Shown: in pieces, positions 1 through 6,410 of the stretch | How positions within the stretch are numbered: the first letter of the stretch is position 1 | Layout of the letters: the number at the start of each line of letters is the position of its first letter | From: Rhodospirillaceae bacterium | Lineage (GTDB): Bacteria > Pseudomonadota > Alphaproteobacteria > JABSOH01 | Assembly: GCA_020629355.1 (NCBI GenBank) | Contig: JAHDDM010000036.1 | Coordinates: forward strand, 1-9,004 | Direction of reading: 5' to 3' | DNA: 9,004 bases | The notes under the pieces: model-generated | Database searches by the model: none | What the model saw: the letters and a program-made list of their open reading frames with translations, nothing else | Told to the model about the DNA's origin: nothing | Position numbers and translations under genes: made by a program

Positions 1-2
1 TG

Positions 3-62
3 GAAAAGCTGAAGAAATTCATGCTGGCCAGTGATGAGGGCATGGTTCTACAGGCCAGCTAG
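3..62 (+). CDS. C-terminal tail of an unidentified protein (5' end outside window)
   Basis: One plus-strand frame is open from the left edge to a TAG at 60-62 and reads EKLKKFMLASDEGMVLQAS. Nineteen residues are too few to name a family. It is offered as the tail of a real gene because its stop overlaps the stop of the convergent deiminase gene (shared CTAG at 59-62), a common arrangement for compact convergent genes. A second plus frame is also open but closes by position 34, so the frame choice is not certain, and a minus-strand gene starting here cannot be excluded. Confidence 0.3.
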   Translation, partial: EKLKKFMLASDEGMVLQAS

Positions 63-1156
63 ATTTTCTCAGGCTGCTGGCAGGTTGCGCAATGGATGCC
101 GCCGCCTATTTCTCCTATGGCATCGATATTCAGAGAGATGATTTCGCGTTCAGGGTAGAGCTTACCCAGTGTTTCCGCCGCTGCCCTATCCGCTGTTGCA
201 TCACCAAATTCTGCGCAAATTACCGCGCCATTACAGACATAATAGTTTGTGTAGGAGGCGACGAAGTCTTCTTGCTTTGAGCGCACAGTCTTGGGACTGT
301 TGACGTGCACAAGACGAAATGGTGTGCCGTCAAGATTGCGGGCGTTGTGCAGGATAGTTTCAGCAGCGACGGCTGATAGGGCAAAATCATCCGTGGGGTC
401 ATGGGAAAGCGGCCGTTGAATCAAGATAGTATTTGCGTCTGTGAAACGTGCCAGAGCATCAATATGATCATCGGTAATATCTTGTCCCATGACTCCTGGT
501 GTCCAGATGACTTTTTGTGCGCCATAACTGGCTTTCATCATTGTGGTAATCTCTGCACGTGATTGTGGATTGCGGTTGGGATTGATCCAGCTGCTTTCAT
601 TGGCCAATAGGACACCAGCGCCGTTGCTTTCAATGCCACCAGGTTCACCAACCAGACCATGGTTAAAGAGGGGAATATTAAGGCGTTCGGCAATTTTTCG
701 AGCGATTTGCCCATCGTGATGGTGGACTTGTTTGTTGCCCCAGCCATTGAAATTGAGGCTCGAAATGCCTATTTGCCCAGCATCATTGCGCACAAACAAA
801 GGTCCCGAGTCTCTAGCCCAGAGGTCTTCTGTTGCAATATCCCAGATTGCCACCCTGTCGCTGAGCCTTGCACGGGCAGCATTGTGATACTGTTTGTCCA
901 TCAGCATCACGACAGGCTCAAAATCGCTAATGACGTTGGCGAGGTTTGCTATAGTCTGCTGAAGGTCACCCAGATATCGACGATCAGGATGGACTATTGG
1001 GCTGACTGGCCATTGCATGAAGGTACGCAGATGGGGGGATGATTCTTCGGGAACGTAGAAACCGTCTGGCATTGTTGTATTTGCATGGCTGAGTTTAGGC
1101 AAACAGACTGCACCAGCGATGATTTTTAGAGTATTTCGGCGTGAGATATTGCGCAT
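59..1156 (-). CDS. Agmatine deiminase / peptidylarginine deiminase family protein, Tat-exported
   Basis: A 365-residue guanidino-group hydrolase of the agmatine deiminase/PAD_porph family, expected to convert agmatine to N-carbamoylputrescine plus ammonia or to deiminate a related guanidine substrate. Visible family motifs are EDLWARDSGP (110-119), FNGWGNK (126-132), EPGGIESNG (171-179) followed by NPNRNP, the catalytic-histidine block TDDHIDALARF (228-238), and the terminal GGGIHCATCQQP (351-362) with the presumed nucleophile Cys356. The N-terminus has a twin-arginine signal, SRRNTLK (5-11), a short hydrophobic stretch and a likely cleavage site after SHA (residue 25), so the mature enzyme should act in the periplasm. 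The start at 1156 is supported by the signal peptide, but no Shine-Dalgarno sequence precedes it; the leader is pyrimidine-rich. It lies 229 bp downstream of rpsA, beyond a chain of hairpins, so it may have its own promoter. The family is clear; the exact substrate is not. Confidence 0.9.
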   Translation of the reverse strand: MRNISRRNTLKIIAGAVCLPKLSHANTTMPDGFYVPEESSPHLRTFMQWPVSPIVHPDRRYLGDLQQTIANLANVISDFEPVVMLMDKQYHNAARARLSDRVAIWDIATEDLWARDSGPLFVRNDAGQIGISSLNFNGWGNKQVHHHDGQIARKIAERLNIPLFNHGLVGEPGGIESNGAGVLLANESSWINPNRNPQSRAEITTMMKASYGAQKVIWTPGVMGQDITDDHIDALARFTDANTILIQRPLSHDPTDDFALSAVAAETILHNARNLDGTPFRLVHVNSPKTVRSKQEDFVASYTNYYVCNGAVICAEFGDATADRAAAETLGKLYPEREIISLNIDAIGEIGGGIHCATCQQPEKI

Positions 1157-1197
1157 TGAAAACAGAAAAATAGGGACAGAAAGTATGTTTTCTACCT

Positions 1198-1247
1198 CTA
1201 TATAGCGAACTTCATATATCTTTCGTTATATAATGTTCGCTATATAG
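1198..1247. repeat. AT-rich hairpin A, 13-nt perfect arms
   Basis: The arms ctatatagcgaac (1198-1210) and gttcgctatatag (1235-1247) are perfect inverted repeats. The 24-nt spacer pairs further (1212/1233 and 1214-1218 with 1227-1231), leaving a loop of about 8 nt, so the whole 50 nt can fold as one long stem with two mismatches. The right arm overlaps the start of the next repeat unit at 1241-1247. It lies 41 nt upstream of the deiminase start, so it may be in that gene's leader. Confidence 0.8.
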
Positions 1248-1312
1248 CCTATGTCATATAAAATGATCATATAGCCTATCTCATATAATCAAATTATGAG
1301 ACAGGCTATATG
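1241..1312. repeat. Tandem and inverted palindromic repeat units (B and C)
   Basis: Unit B starts with tatagcctatgtcatat (1243-1259). A near-copy begins 27 bp later: 1241-1261 and 1268-1288 match at 19 of 21 positions. The second copy is the left arm of hairpin C, 1268-1285 paired with 1295-1312, which has 18-nt arms, one mismatch and a 9-nt loop. Bases 1243-1272 are identical to the reverse complement of 8414-8443, so this is a dispersed repeat and not a chance hairpin. Unit B has lost its own right arm but can pair imperfectly with the right arm of C, allowing alternative folds. Read on the plus strand, hairpin C is followed by a T-rich stretch. Confidence 0.85.
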
Positions 1313-1335
1313 TCTTTGTTTATGCTCACCTTATA

Positions 1336-1363
1336 CCCTGTAAAATGCAATCATTGTACAGGG
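1336..1363 (-). terminator. rpsA: Stem-loop downstream of rpsA, candidate terminator
   Basis: Arms ccctgta (1336-1342) and tacaggg (1357-1363) pair perfectly. Inside them aatg (1344-1347) pairs with catt (1352-1355) after one A/G mismatch, leaving a 4-nt loop. The stem begins 22 nt after the rpsA stop in the direction of transcription, a natural place for a terminator. No T-run follows on the minus strand, so a factor-dependent terminator or 3'-end-stabilising hairpin is equally possible. Confidence 0.4.
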
Positions 1364-1385
1364 GGCGAGCTATAGTTCAGTGTTA

Positions 1386-3233
1386 TTACTCAGCCGTTTT
1401 GTCTTCTTCGGAAGCTTTTTCAGCAACCTCTTCGGACTTTTTGGCTTTCTTTGCCGCAGGCTTTTTCTTCGGCTTGGGTTTTTCTTCTGTCTCAGGCTCG
1501 GCCTGTGCAGTTTCTGCCTCGACCTCGACGGATTTCAACGCTGAGCCAAAGATGTGACCCAATGTTGCGCCAGAGTCCGCACTGCCATAGGTTTCCATGG
1601 CCTCGCGTTCTTCGGCAACTTCCAGAGCCTTGATCGACAGGGTAAGCTTGTTGCTACCCTTTTCGATGTTGGTGACACGGGCATCGACTTTCTCGCCTAC
1701 TGCAAAGCGTGACGCATTTTGCATGTCGCGGGTTGCCGAAAGATCACCACGGCGAATGAAACCGCTTAGCGTATCACGCACCGAAACATCGATCCCAGCA
1801 GGCTGTACCTGAGTGATCACACAGGTCACGACACTGCCCTTGCGAATATCGGACATTGTTGCGCTTTGCGCATCTTCTGTAAGCTGTTTGATGCCTAAGC
1901 CAATGCGTGCGCGTTCAGGATCAATATTCAGAACCTTAGCCTTGACGACATCACCTTCCTTGTACTGCTTGAGTGCTTCTTCACCAGACATATTCCAGTC
2001 CAGATCAGAAATATGCACCATGCCGTCAATTTCTTCGCTGACCATGACAAACATGCCAAATTCAGACAGATTCTTAATCGGGCCTTCGATCACATCACCA
2101 ACGCTGACGTTTTTAATCAGATCATCCCAAGGATTGACGGTGCACTGTTTCATGCCAAGACTGATCCGTTGACGTTGAGAATCAAAGTCCAGCACCATAA
2201 TTTCAACGGATTCGCCCGTCGAGAGTAGTTTGCTTGGATGGATATTGCGCTTGACCCAACGCATTTCAGAAAGGTGTACCAGACCTTCAATGCCAGGTTC
2301 CAGTTCAACAAAAGCACCATAATCGGTGATATTGGTGACACGGCCTTCAAAGCGTTCGCCCTTGATATATTTCTCAGCGGCGGTTTGCCAAGGATTCTGT
2401 TGAAGTTGTTTCAAGCCAAGGCTGATCCGTTGAGTTTCTTCGTTGAAGCGAATGATCATCACTTCAAGCATATCGCCGACTTTCGCCGCTTCGGATGGAT
2501 GCCGCAGACGTGACCAAGACATATCGGTGACGTGCAATAGGCCGTCGATATTGCCCAGATCGACAAAAGCACCGTAATCGGTAACATTTTTGACCACACC
2601 TTTGACAACCTGATTGACGGCGAGTTTTTTCAGCGCTTCTTTGCGCAGCTCAGCGCGGCCTTGTTCCAGAATCATACGGCGCGAGACAACAATATTGCCG
2701 CGTTCGCGGTCCATTTTCAGAATCTGGAATGGCTGCACCATGTTCATCAATGGCGTAATATCGCGAACGGGGCGCAGATCGACTTGCGAACCAGGCAGGA
2801 AGGCGGGTGCGCCAGAAAGATCAACATTATAGCCGCCACGGACTTTGCCCATGATCATGCCTTTGACTTCTTCTTTGGCGGTGTGTTTTTTCTCAAGATC
2901 AAGCCATGCTGCTTCGCGTTTGGCTTTTTCGCGGGAAATGGCGACCTCGCCATCTTTGTTTTCCATGCGCTCGAGATAGACATCGACAATATCACCAACG
3001 GCAATTTCTTCTTTTTCGCCCATGCTGGTGAATTCATGCAGCAAAATCCGGCCTTCGGATTTCAGGCCAGTGTCGATTACGACATATTCGCTATCAATGG
3101 AGATAATTTCACCTGGAATGACTTTGCCGAGGACTTCTACCCCGAAAGAATCATCCAGCAGAGGACCGAAGTCGTCGCCTTCGAATTTATATTCGTCAAG
3201 ATTTTCAAGAATTTCTGTATAGGTATCAGACAT
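1386..3233 (-). CDS. rpsA: 30S ribosomal protein S1
   Basis: A 615-residue S1 protein, which binds mRNA at the 30S platform and helps unwind leaders and start translation. Six S1 (OB-fold) domains lie at roughly 33-100, 120-187, 205-275, 292-362, 378-449 and 464-535. Domains 3-5 show the strong YGAFV/FGMFV plus GL(V/L)H(V/L)(S/T)(D/E)M motifs, while domains 1, 2 and 6 are more diverged, as usual. The SADSGATLGHIFGSALK stretch (551-567) is typical of alphaproteobacterial S1. A tail of about 45 residues rich in Glu, Lys, Pro and Ala (571-615) makes the protein longer than the roughly 560-residue family norm. The start is supported by AGGA seven bases upstream. The usual neighbours cmk (upstream) and ihfB (downstream) are absent; moaE lies 100 bp upstream on the same strand. 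Confidence 0.98.
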   Translation of the reverse strand: MSDTYTEILENLDEYKFEGDDFGPLLDDSFGVEVLGKVIPGEIISIDSEYVVIDTGLKSEGRILLHEFTSMGEKEEIAVGDIVDVYLERMENKDGEVAISREKAKREAAWLDLEKKHTAKEEVKGMIMGKVRGGYNVDLSGAPAFLPGSQVDLRPVRDITPLMNMVQPFQILKMDRERGNIVVSRRMILEQGRAELRKEALKKLAVNQVVKGVVKNVTDYGAFVDLGNIDGLLHVTDMSWSRLRHPSEAAKVGDMLEVMIIRFNEETQRISLGLKQLQQNPWQTAAEKYIKGERFEGRVTNITDYGAFVELEPGIEGLVHLSEMRWVKRNIHPSKLLSTGESVEIMVLDFDSQRQRISLGMKQCTVNPWDDLIKNVSVGDVIEGPIKNLSEFGMFVMVSEEIDGMVHISDLDWNMSGEEALKQYKEGDVVKAKVLNIDPERARIGLGIKQLTEDAQSATMSDIRKGSVVTCVITQVQPAGIDVSVRDTLSGFIRRGDLSATRDMQNASRFAVGEKVDARVTNIEKGSNKLTLSIKALEVAEEREAMETYGSADSGATLGHIFGSALKSVEVEAETAQAEPETEEKPKPKKKPAAKKAKKSEEVAEKASEEDKTAE

Positions 3234-3312
3234 GGATATATCCTGTATCCGTCGCTTGGATGGGGTTGGATTTTAAGGGAGGCACGTCTTGAAGCGACCA
3301 AGAGTGTTCCGT

Positions 3313-3341
3313 CTTGTACGGCATTTGTATCAATCAATCAA
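3313..3341 (-). promoter_or_regulatory. rpsA: Possible sigma70-type promoter for rpsA
   Basis: On the minus strand TTGATT (3341-3336) is followed after 17 bp by TACAAG (3318-3313). The spacing is ideal but the -10 box is a weak match. It overlaps the moaE stop codon and would give rpsA a leader of roughly 70 nt. That leader also holds a 7-nt inverted repeat (gtcgctt 3251-3257 with aagcgac 3292-3298) that could be part of a leader fold. A strongly expressed ribosomal gene behind a cofactor operon would be expected to have its own promoter. Confidence 0.3.
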
Positions 3342-3798
3342 CATCCCATTTTTCTGCCTGTGTATTATCGTGTATTTTGGCTTCGACCCAATGGCCTTGC
3401 CCGTGATGATCATATTCACATTTCCAGAATGGTGCATCGGTTTTCAGCCGATCCATCAAGAATGCGCAACCGTCGAAGGCTGCTGCACGATGCGCGCTGG
3501 CGGTTAAGACCAGTACGATGGGTTCTGTGGGTTGCAGAAGGCCATGGCGATGAATCAGACGCACCGCAGGTAACGAGAATCGGTCTTTGGCAGTGGTAAC
3601 AAGTGCGTTCAGTATCCGTTCGGTCATGCCAGGATAGTGCTGGAGTCGCATGGCCTGCAAGGCAGTGTTGTTACGATAATCGCGCACCAGCCCGATAAAG
3701 CTTGCGATTGCACCAGCATGATGTTTAGCGGCAATTTGGCTGAAGTTGACGGTTTCGAGGCCAATATCAAAGGCAGCTTCTTGTACTTCCACTTCCAT
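3334..3798 (-). CDS. moaE: Molybdopterin synthase catalytic subunit MoaE
   Basis: A 154-residue large subunit of molybdopterin synthase, which with MoaD converts cyclic pyranopterin monophosphate to molybdopterin by adding the two dithiolene sulfurs. Family signatures are FIGLVRD (34-40), LIHRHG (81-86), SAHRAAAF (101-108) and KTDAPFWKCE (119-128). Lys119 and Lys126 fall at the same numbers as the two active-site lysines of the E. coli protein. Length is normal for the family. The start ATG follows the moaD stop by a single base and has AGGCGG five bases upstream, overlapping the two terminal glycine codons of moaD. This is the last gene of the Moco cassette; a 100-bp gap then leads to rpsA. 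Confidence 0.96.
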   Translation of the reverse strand: MEVEVQEAAFDIGLETVNFSQIAAKHHAGAIASFIGLVRDYRNNTALQAMRLQHYPGMTERILNALVTTAKDRFSLPAVRLIHRHGLLQPTEPIVLVLTASAHRAAAFDGCAFLMDRLKTDAPFWKCEYDHHGQGHWVEAKIHDNTQAEKWDVD

Positions 3799-3799
3799 A

Positions 3800-4051
3800 T
3801 TATCCGCCTGTCATGGGTGGAAAGAATGCAATTTCGTCATCCTCTGTAAGGGGATGTTGCCAATCGACGAGATTCTGATTGACCGCAACCCGTAAGGCAT
3901 CGGGTTTATCGAGTATGGCGGCCTGTTCAGGATAGCGTTGCTGGATCAGAAGGCGGAGATCATCTGCGGTCTGGACATTGTCTGGTTTGGTTATCTGTTC
4001 TTCGGGGCAGCCGAGGCGTTCTGCAAGCCAAGCAAAATAGAGTATTTTCAT
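3800..4051 (-). CDS. moaD: Molybdopterin synthase sulfur carrier subunit MoaD
   Basis: An 83-residue ubiquitin-fold sulfur carrier. Its C-terminal Gly-Gly (FFPPMTGG) is adenylated and thiocarboxylated and then donates sulfur inside the MoaE active site. The N-terminal KILYFAWLAERLG and the terminal DDEIAFFPPMTGG are typical MoaD. GTG at 4054 immediately precedes ATG at 4051. ATG is preferred because AGGAAG lies 8 bases before it, which is better spacing than the 5 bases to GTG. That Shine-Dalgarno sequence overlaps the TAG stop of moeA, and moaE begins one base after the moaD stop, so translation of moeA-moaD-moaE is probably coupled. Confidence 0.95.
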   Translation of the reverse strand: MKILYFAWLAERLGCPEEQITKPDNVQTADDLRLLIQQRYPEQAAILDKPDALRVAVNQNLVDWQHPLTEDDEIAFFPPMTGG

Positions 4052-4063
4052 CACGGTATCTTC

Positions 4064-5281
4064 CTAAAAATGTGTAAAGGGATAATACACTACTCTGTCG
4101 CCTTGCTCTAGTCTGTCCTGCCCTTCGGGCAGATCAAGCACGCCATCAGCAGCAGCAAGAGATGATAGAGTGGCACTGCCACTAGGGAAGACACGATGAG
4201 CAATACCAGATTGATCAATCTGGACACGGATAAATTCGCGGCGGTGGGGTTTCTTGGTGATGCTGAAGCCTGATTCGACATAATGTGGTTTGGGCAACCG
4301 CGCAACTCCACCCATGAGACGATGCAATAGTGGCAAGCCGATAAGCCAAGCCGCCAACAGACAGGAGGCGGGATTGCCAGGCAAGCCGACGACATAGCAA
4401 AGGCCATTTTTGTTTTTGAACCGCGCTAAACCAACGGGACGCGCGGGTTTAATTGCCAATTGCCAAAAGATACTCTCGCCCAGACGATTCAGGGTATTGG
4501 CGGTATGGTCCGTATCACTTTCGGACATGCCCGCACTGGCGAACAGGACATCGAAATGCTCTTGCTGTTCGGTGATGAATGCCGCCATGGTATCGGCCTG
4601 GTCTGGAACAATGCCTAAATCGATGACGTTCATGCCAAAGCGTTGCAGCAGGTGGCACAAGGCGGGACGGTTGCCATCGTGGATTGTGCCCTCTTGTAGG
4701 GTAGTGCCGAAATCCTGCACTTCGTTTCCAGCAGAAAAAACACCGATTCGTAAAGGTTTGACAAGCGCGACTTTTGATAATCCCGCCACTGCAAGGGCGG
4801 CAATATGCCGACTATCGAGGCGGTCTCCAGCGCGGAACATCACCGCATTGCGTGCAAAGTCCTCGCCTTGGGCACGGATATGCGCACCAGCCTGTGCCGC
4901 GCGGTTGAGACGTAAACCCGATACGGTTTTTTCGGTGTCCTCACGCATGATAATTGCGGCGGTATTGTTCGGAATCATGCCGCCAGTAAAGACCTGTGCT
5001 GCTTCGTCTCGCTCTAAAGGCGCGGCGATGCGCCCAGCGGGAAGGTGCTGTTTTAGGCTAAAGGTTTCGCCAGCCTGTGCGGTTACAGGCAAGGCAAAGC
5101 CATCCACAGCACTGTTCTTAAAGGGCGGCACATCATGTTCAGCACAAATATCCTGATAGAGAAAACGCCCGCCAATACTGGCTGCGAGCGCAACGGTTTC
5201 GCTCTCTGCAATGGCAGCAAGGTCATTGATGCGCGCAAAAGCCCTGTCCAAAGGTAAAAGCTTTCTAGGGGGTGTCGTCAT
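4064..5281 (-). CDS. moeA: Molybdopterin molybdenumtransferase MoeA
   Basis: A 405-residue MoeA, which inserts molybdate into adenylated molybdopterin to give active molybdenum cofactor. In order (numbered from the ATG) are the N-terminal VPPFKNSAVDGFA with Asp60, VFTGG (about 97-101), QGEDF (138-142), VFSAGNEV with Glu187, the MPT-binding loop ASAGMSESDTD (248-258), AIKPARP and the LPGNPAS block (300-306), then the C-terminal beta domain. The loop is slightly unusual: the common GG-x-S is AG-M-S here, with Ser and the following Asp kept. GTG at 5284 is an alternative start; GTGATGA holds GTG, the TGA stop of mobB and ATG together, so either choice gives translational coupling. Length is normal. 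Confidence 0.95.
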   Translation of the reverse strand: MTTPPRKLLPLDRAFARINDLAAIAESETVALAASIGGRFLYQDICAEHDVPPFKNSAVDGFALPVTAQAGETFSLKQHLPAGRIAAPLERDEAAQVFTGGMIPNNTAAIIMREDTEKTVSGLRLNRAAQAGAHIRAQGEDFARNAVMFRAGDRLDSRHIAALAVAGLSKVALVKPLRIGVFSAGNEVQDFGTTLQEGTIHDGNRPALCHLLQRFGMNVIDLGIVPDQADTMAAFITEQQEHFDVLFASAGMSESDTDHTANTLNRLGESIFWQLAIKPARPVGLARFKNKNGLCYVVGLPGNPASCLLAAWLIGLPLLHRLMGGVARLPKPHYVESGFSITKKPHRREFIRVQIDQSGIAHRVFPSGSATLSSLAAADGVLDLPEGQDRLEQGDRVVYYPFTHF

Positions 5282-5808
5282 CACTTCAGTGCCAGAATAT
5301 ATCCAATGAGGGCTTCAGGATCATTCAGATCAAGAATCGGCAAGGTAATGGTGGGATCAATGGCTTTTGGAGTATCAGTGGCAATAGCCACCAAGCCTTG
5401 AAAAGCCCTCAGATCATTCGGTTGTACAGTGGCGCGAAATGCTGCGCGGTGCAGGAAAATTTTCGGGAAATTCTCAGACTTGAAACCCTCAACAAGCACA
5501 ATATCCACGGGCGATAGATGTTTCAGTAATTCTGCCAGCGTTGGTTCGGCTTGATCACGGTTTTCATGCATTAAGGCCCAGCGTGTTTTTGAGGTAATCA
5601 GTACCTCGTGGGCACCCATTTCGCGGTGACGATGGGAGTCCTTGCCTGGTTGATCAACATCAAAGTTGTGGTGGGCGTGTTTGAGCGTCGAGACCGATAG
5701 GCCACGTGCCTTGATCATGGGTAGGAGCGTACAGATAAGTGTTGTTTTGCCACTACCGCTAAAGCCTGCAAGCCCAACAATGCGCGGGGTATTATTTTGA
5801 GTCTTCAT
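5281..5808 (-). CDS. mobB: Molybdopterin-guanine dinucleotide biosynthesis adaptor MobB
   Basis: A 175-residue P-loop GTP-binding protein that assists MobA in attaching GMP to molybdenum cofactor for bis-MGD enzymes. It shows Walker A GFSGSGKT (15-22), the family block KHAHHNFDVDQPGKDSHRHRE (starting near residue 43), and VEGFK after a hydrophobic strand. The frame is open further upstream to 5883, but those 25 codons lie inside pgsA and lack MobB character, whereas MKTQNNTPRIVGLAGFSG starts just before the P-loop as in the family, so ATG 5808 is chosen. It overlaps the 3' end of pgsA by 17 bp and the moeA start by 1-4 bp. No clear Shine-Dalgarno sequence is present. The partner mobA is not in the window. 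Confidence 0.93.
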   Translation of the reverse strand: MKTQNNTPRIVGLAGFSGSGKTTLICTLLPMIKARGLSVSTLKHAHHNFDVDQPGKDSHRHREMGAHEVLITSKTRWALMHENRDQAEPTLAELLKHLSPVDIVLVEGFKSENFPKIFLHRAAFRATVQPNDLRAFQGLVAIATDTPKAIDPTITLPILDLNDPEALIGYILALK

Positions 5809-6394
5809 CGTCAGAGAAATCCAGTTGTGGCATAACCCCGCGAACATACTCATAGGCACTGATGACAGTGACGGCAGCGGCAAGCCAAAGTAAGGTCAGG
5901 CCGATGGTAGTCGCGGGTAATAGTGTGTCTCCGGCTGGTGCAGCGATCATAAAGCCGAGTGCAAAAATCTGGATAAAAGTTTTAATCTTGCCTGAAAAAG
6001 ATACTGGAAGTTCGTTCTGTGCGTTGCTGAGAAATTCGCGCAAGCCAGCGATACATATCTCGCGGATGATGATGATCAGTGCAGGGATAAAGTGCCAATC
6101 GGGCAACCGATCCACTGCCAGCAAGGCCGCAATGACCGAAATGACCAATACCTTATCGGCAATGGGATCCATCAATTTCCCTAGTCTGGTGTACCAGCCG
6201 CGACTTCGTGCCAGATAGCCATCAAGATAATCGGTAATCCCTGCAAGGGCAAAAATGCCTAAGGCAAGCCAGGCAAGGAATTCAGGATACCCAAGGAACG
6301 CCGCCGAGCGCGGCTCGCCCATAAAGATCAATAGCAGGATCAATGGCGAGACCAGCAGGCGAAATGCAGTGAGATAATTGGGCAGACGGCGCAT
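5792..6394 (-). CDS. pgsA: CDP-diacylglycerol--glycerol-3-phosphate 3-phosphatidyltransferase
   Basis: A 200-residue inner-membrane enzyme that transfers the phosphatidyl group from CDP-diacylglycerol to glycerol 3-phosphate, the committed step to phosphatidylglycerol and cardiolipin. The CDP-alcohol phosphotransferase signature D-x2-DG-x2-AR-x8-G-x3-D-x3-D is complete: Asp55, Asp58, Gly59, Ala62, Arg63, Gly72, Asp76 and Asp80. The start MRRLPNYLTAFRLL is typical of PgsA and several hydrophobic helices follow. It begins 16 bp after the stop of the zinc-ribbon gene and overlaps mobB by 17 bp, so it is part of the same transcription unit. No strong Shine-Dalgarno sequence is visible. In many alphaproteobacteria pgsA directly precedes moaD-moaE; here mobB and moeA lie between them. 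Confidence 0.96.
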   Translation of the reverse strand: MRRLPNYLTAFRLLVSPLILLLIFMGEPRSAAFLGYPEFLAWLALGIFALAGITDYLDGYLARSRGWYTRLGKLMDPIADKVLVISVIAALLAVDRLPDWHFIPALIIIIREICIAGLREFLSNAQNELPVSFSGKIKTFIQIFALGFMIAAPAGDTLLPATTIGLTLLWLAAAVTVISAYEYVRGVMPQLDFSDDEDSK

Positions 6395-6410
6395 GGTTTA
6401 GCGGTATCTT

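Noticed and set aside
1198..1312. CRISPR array or tRNA-like cluster in the repeat-rich gap
   Set aside because: Repeats overlap and share arms, there are no unique spacers of constant length, and no cloverleaf or acceptor-stem pattern was found.
2661..3599. Long plus-strand open frame of 312 codons opposite rpsA and moaE
   Set aside because: It is antisense to two unmistakable conserved genes, spans the gap between them, and its translation is Phe-rich and low in complexity with no family motif.
4410..5156. Plus-strand open frame of 248 codons opposite moeA
   Set aside because: It is a shadow of moeA on the other strand; the product is Ser/Arg/Ala-rich with no recognisable domain.
5809..5883. 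Longer N-terminus for MobB starting at 5883
   Set aside because: The extra 25 codons lie inside pgsA, have no family similarity, and the P-loop already sits at the normal distance from the ATG at 5808.
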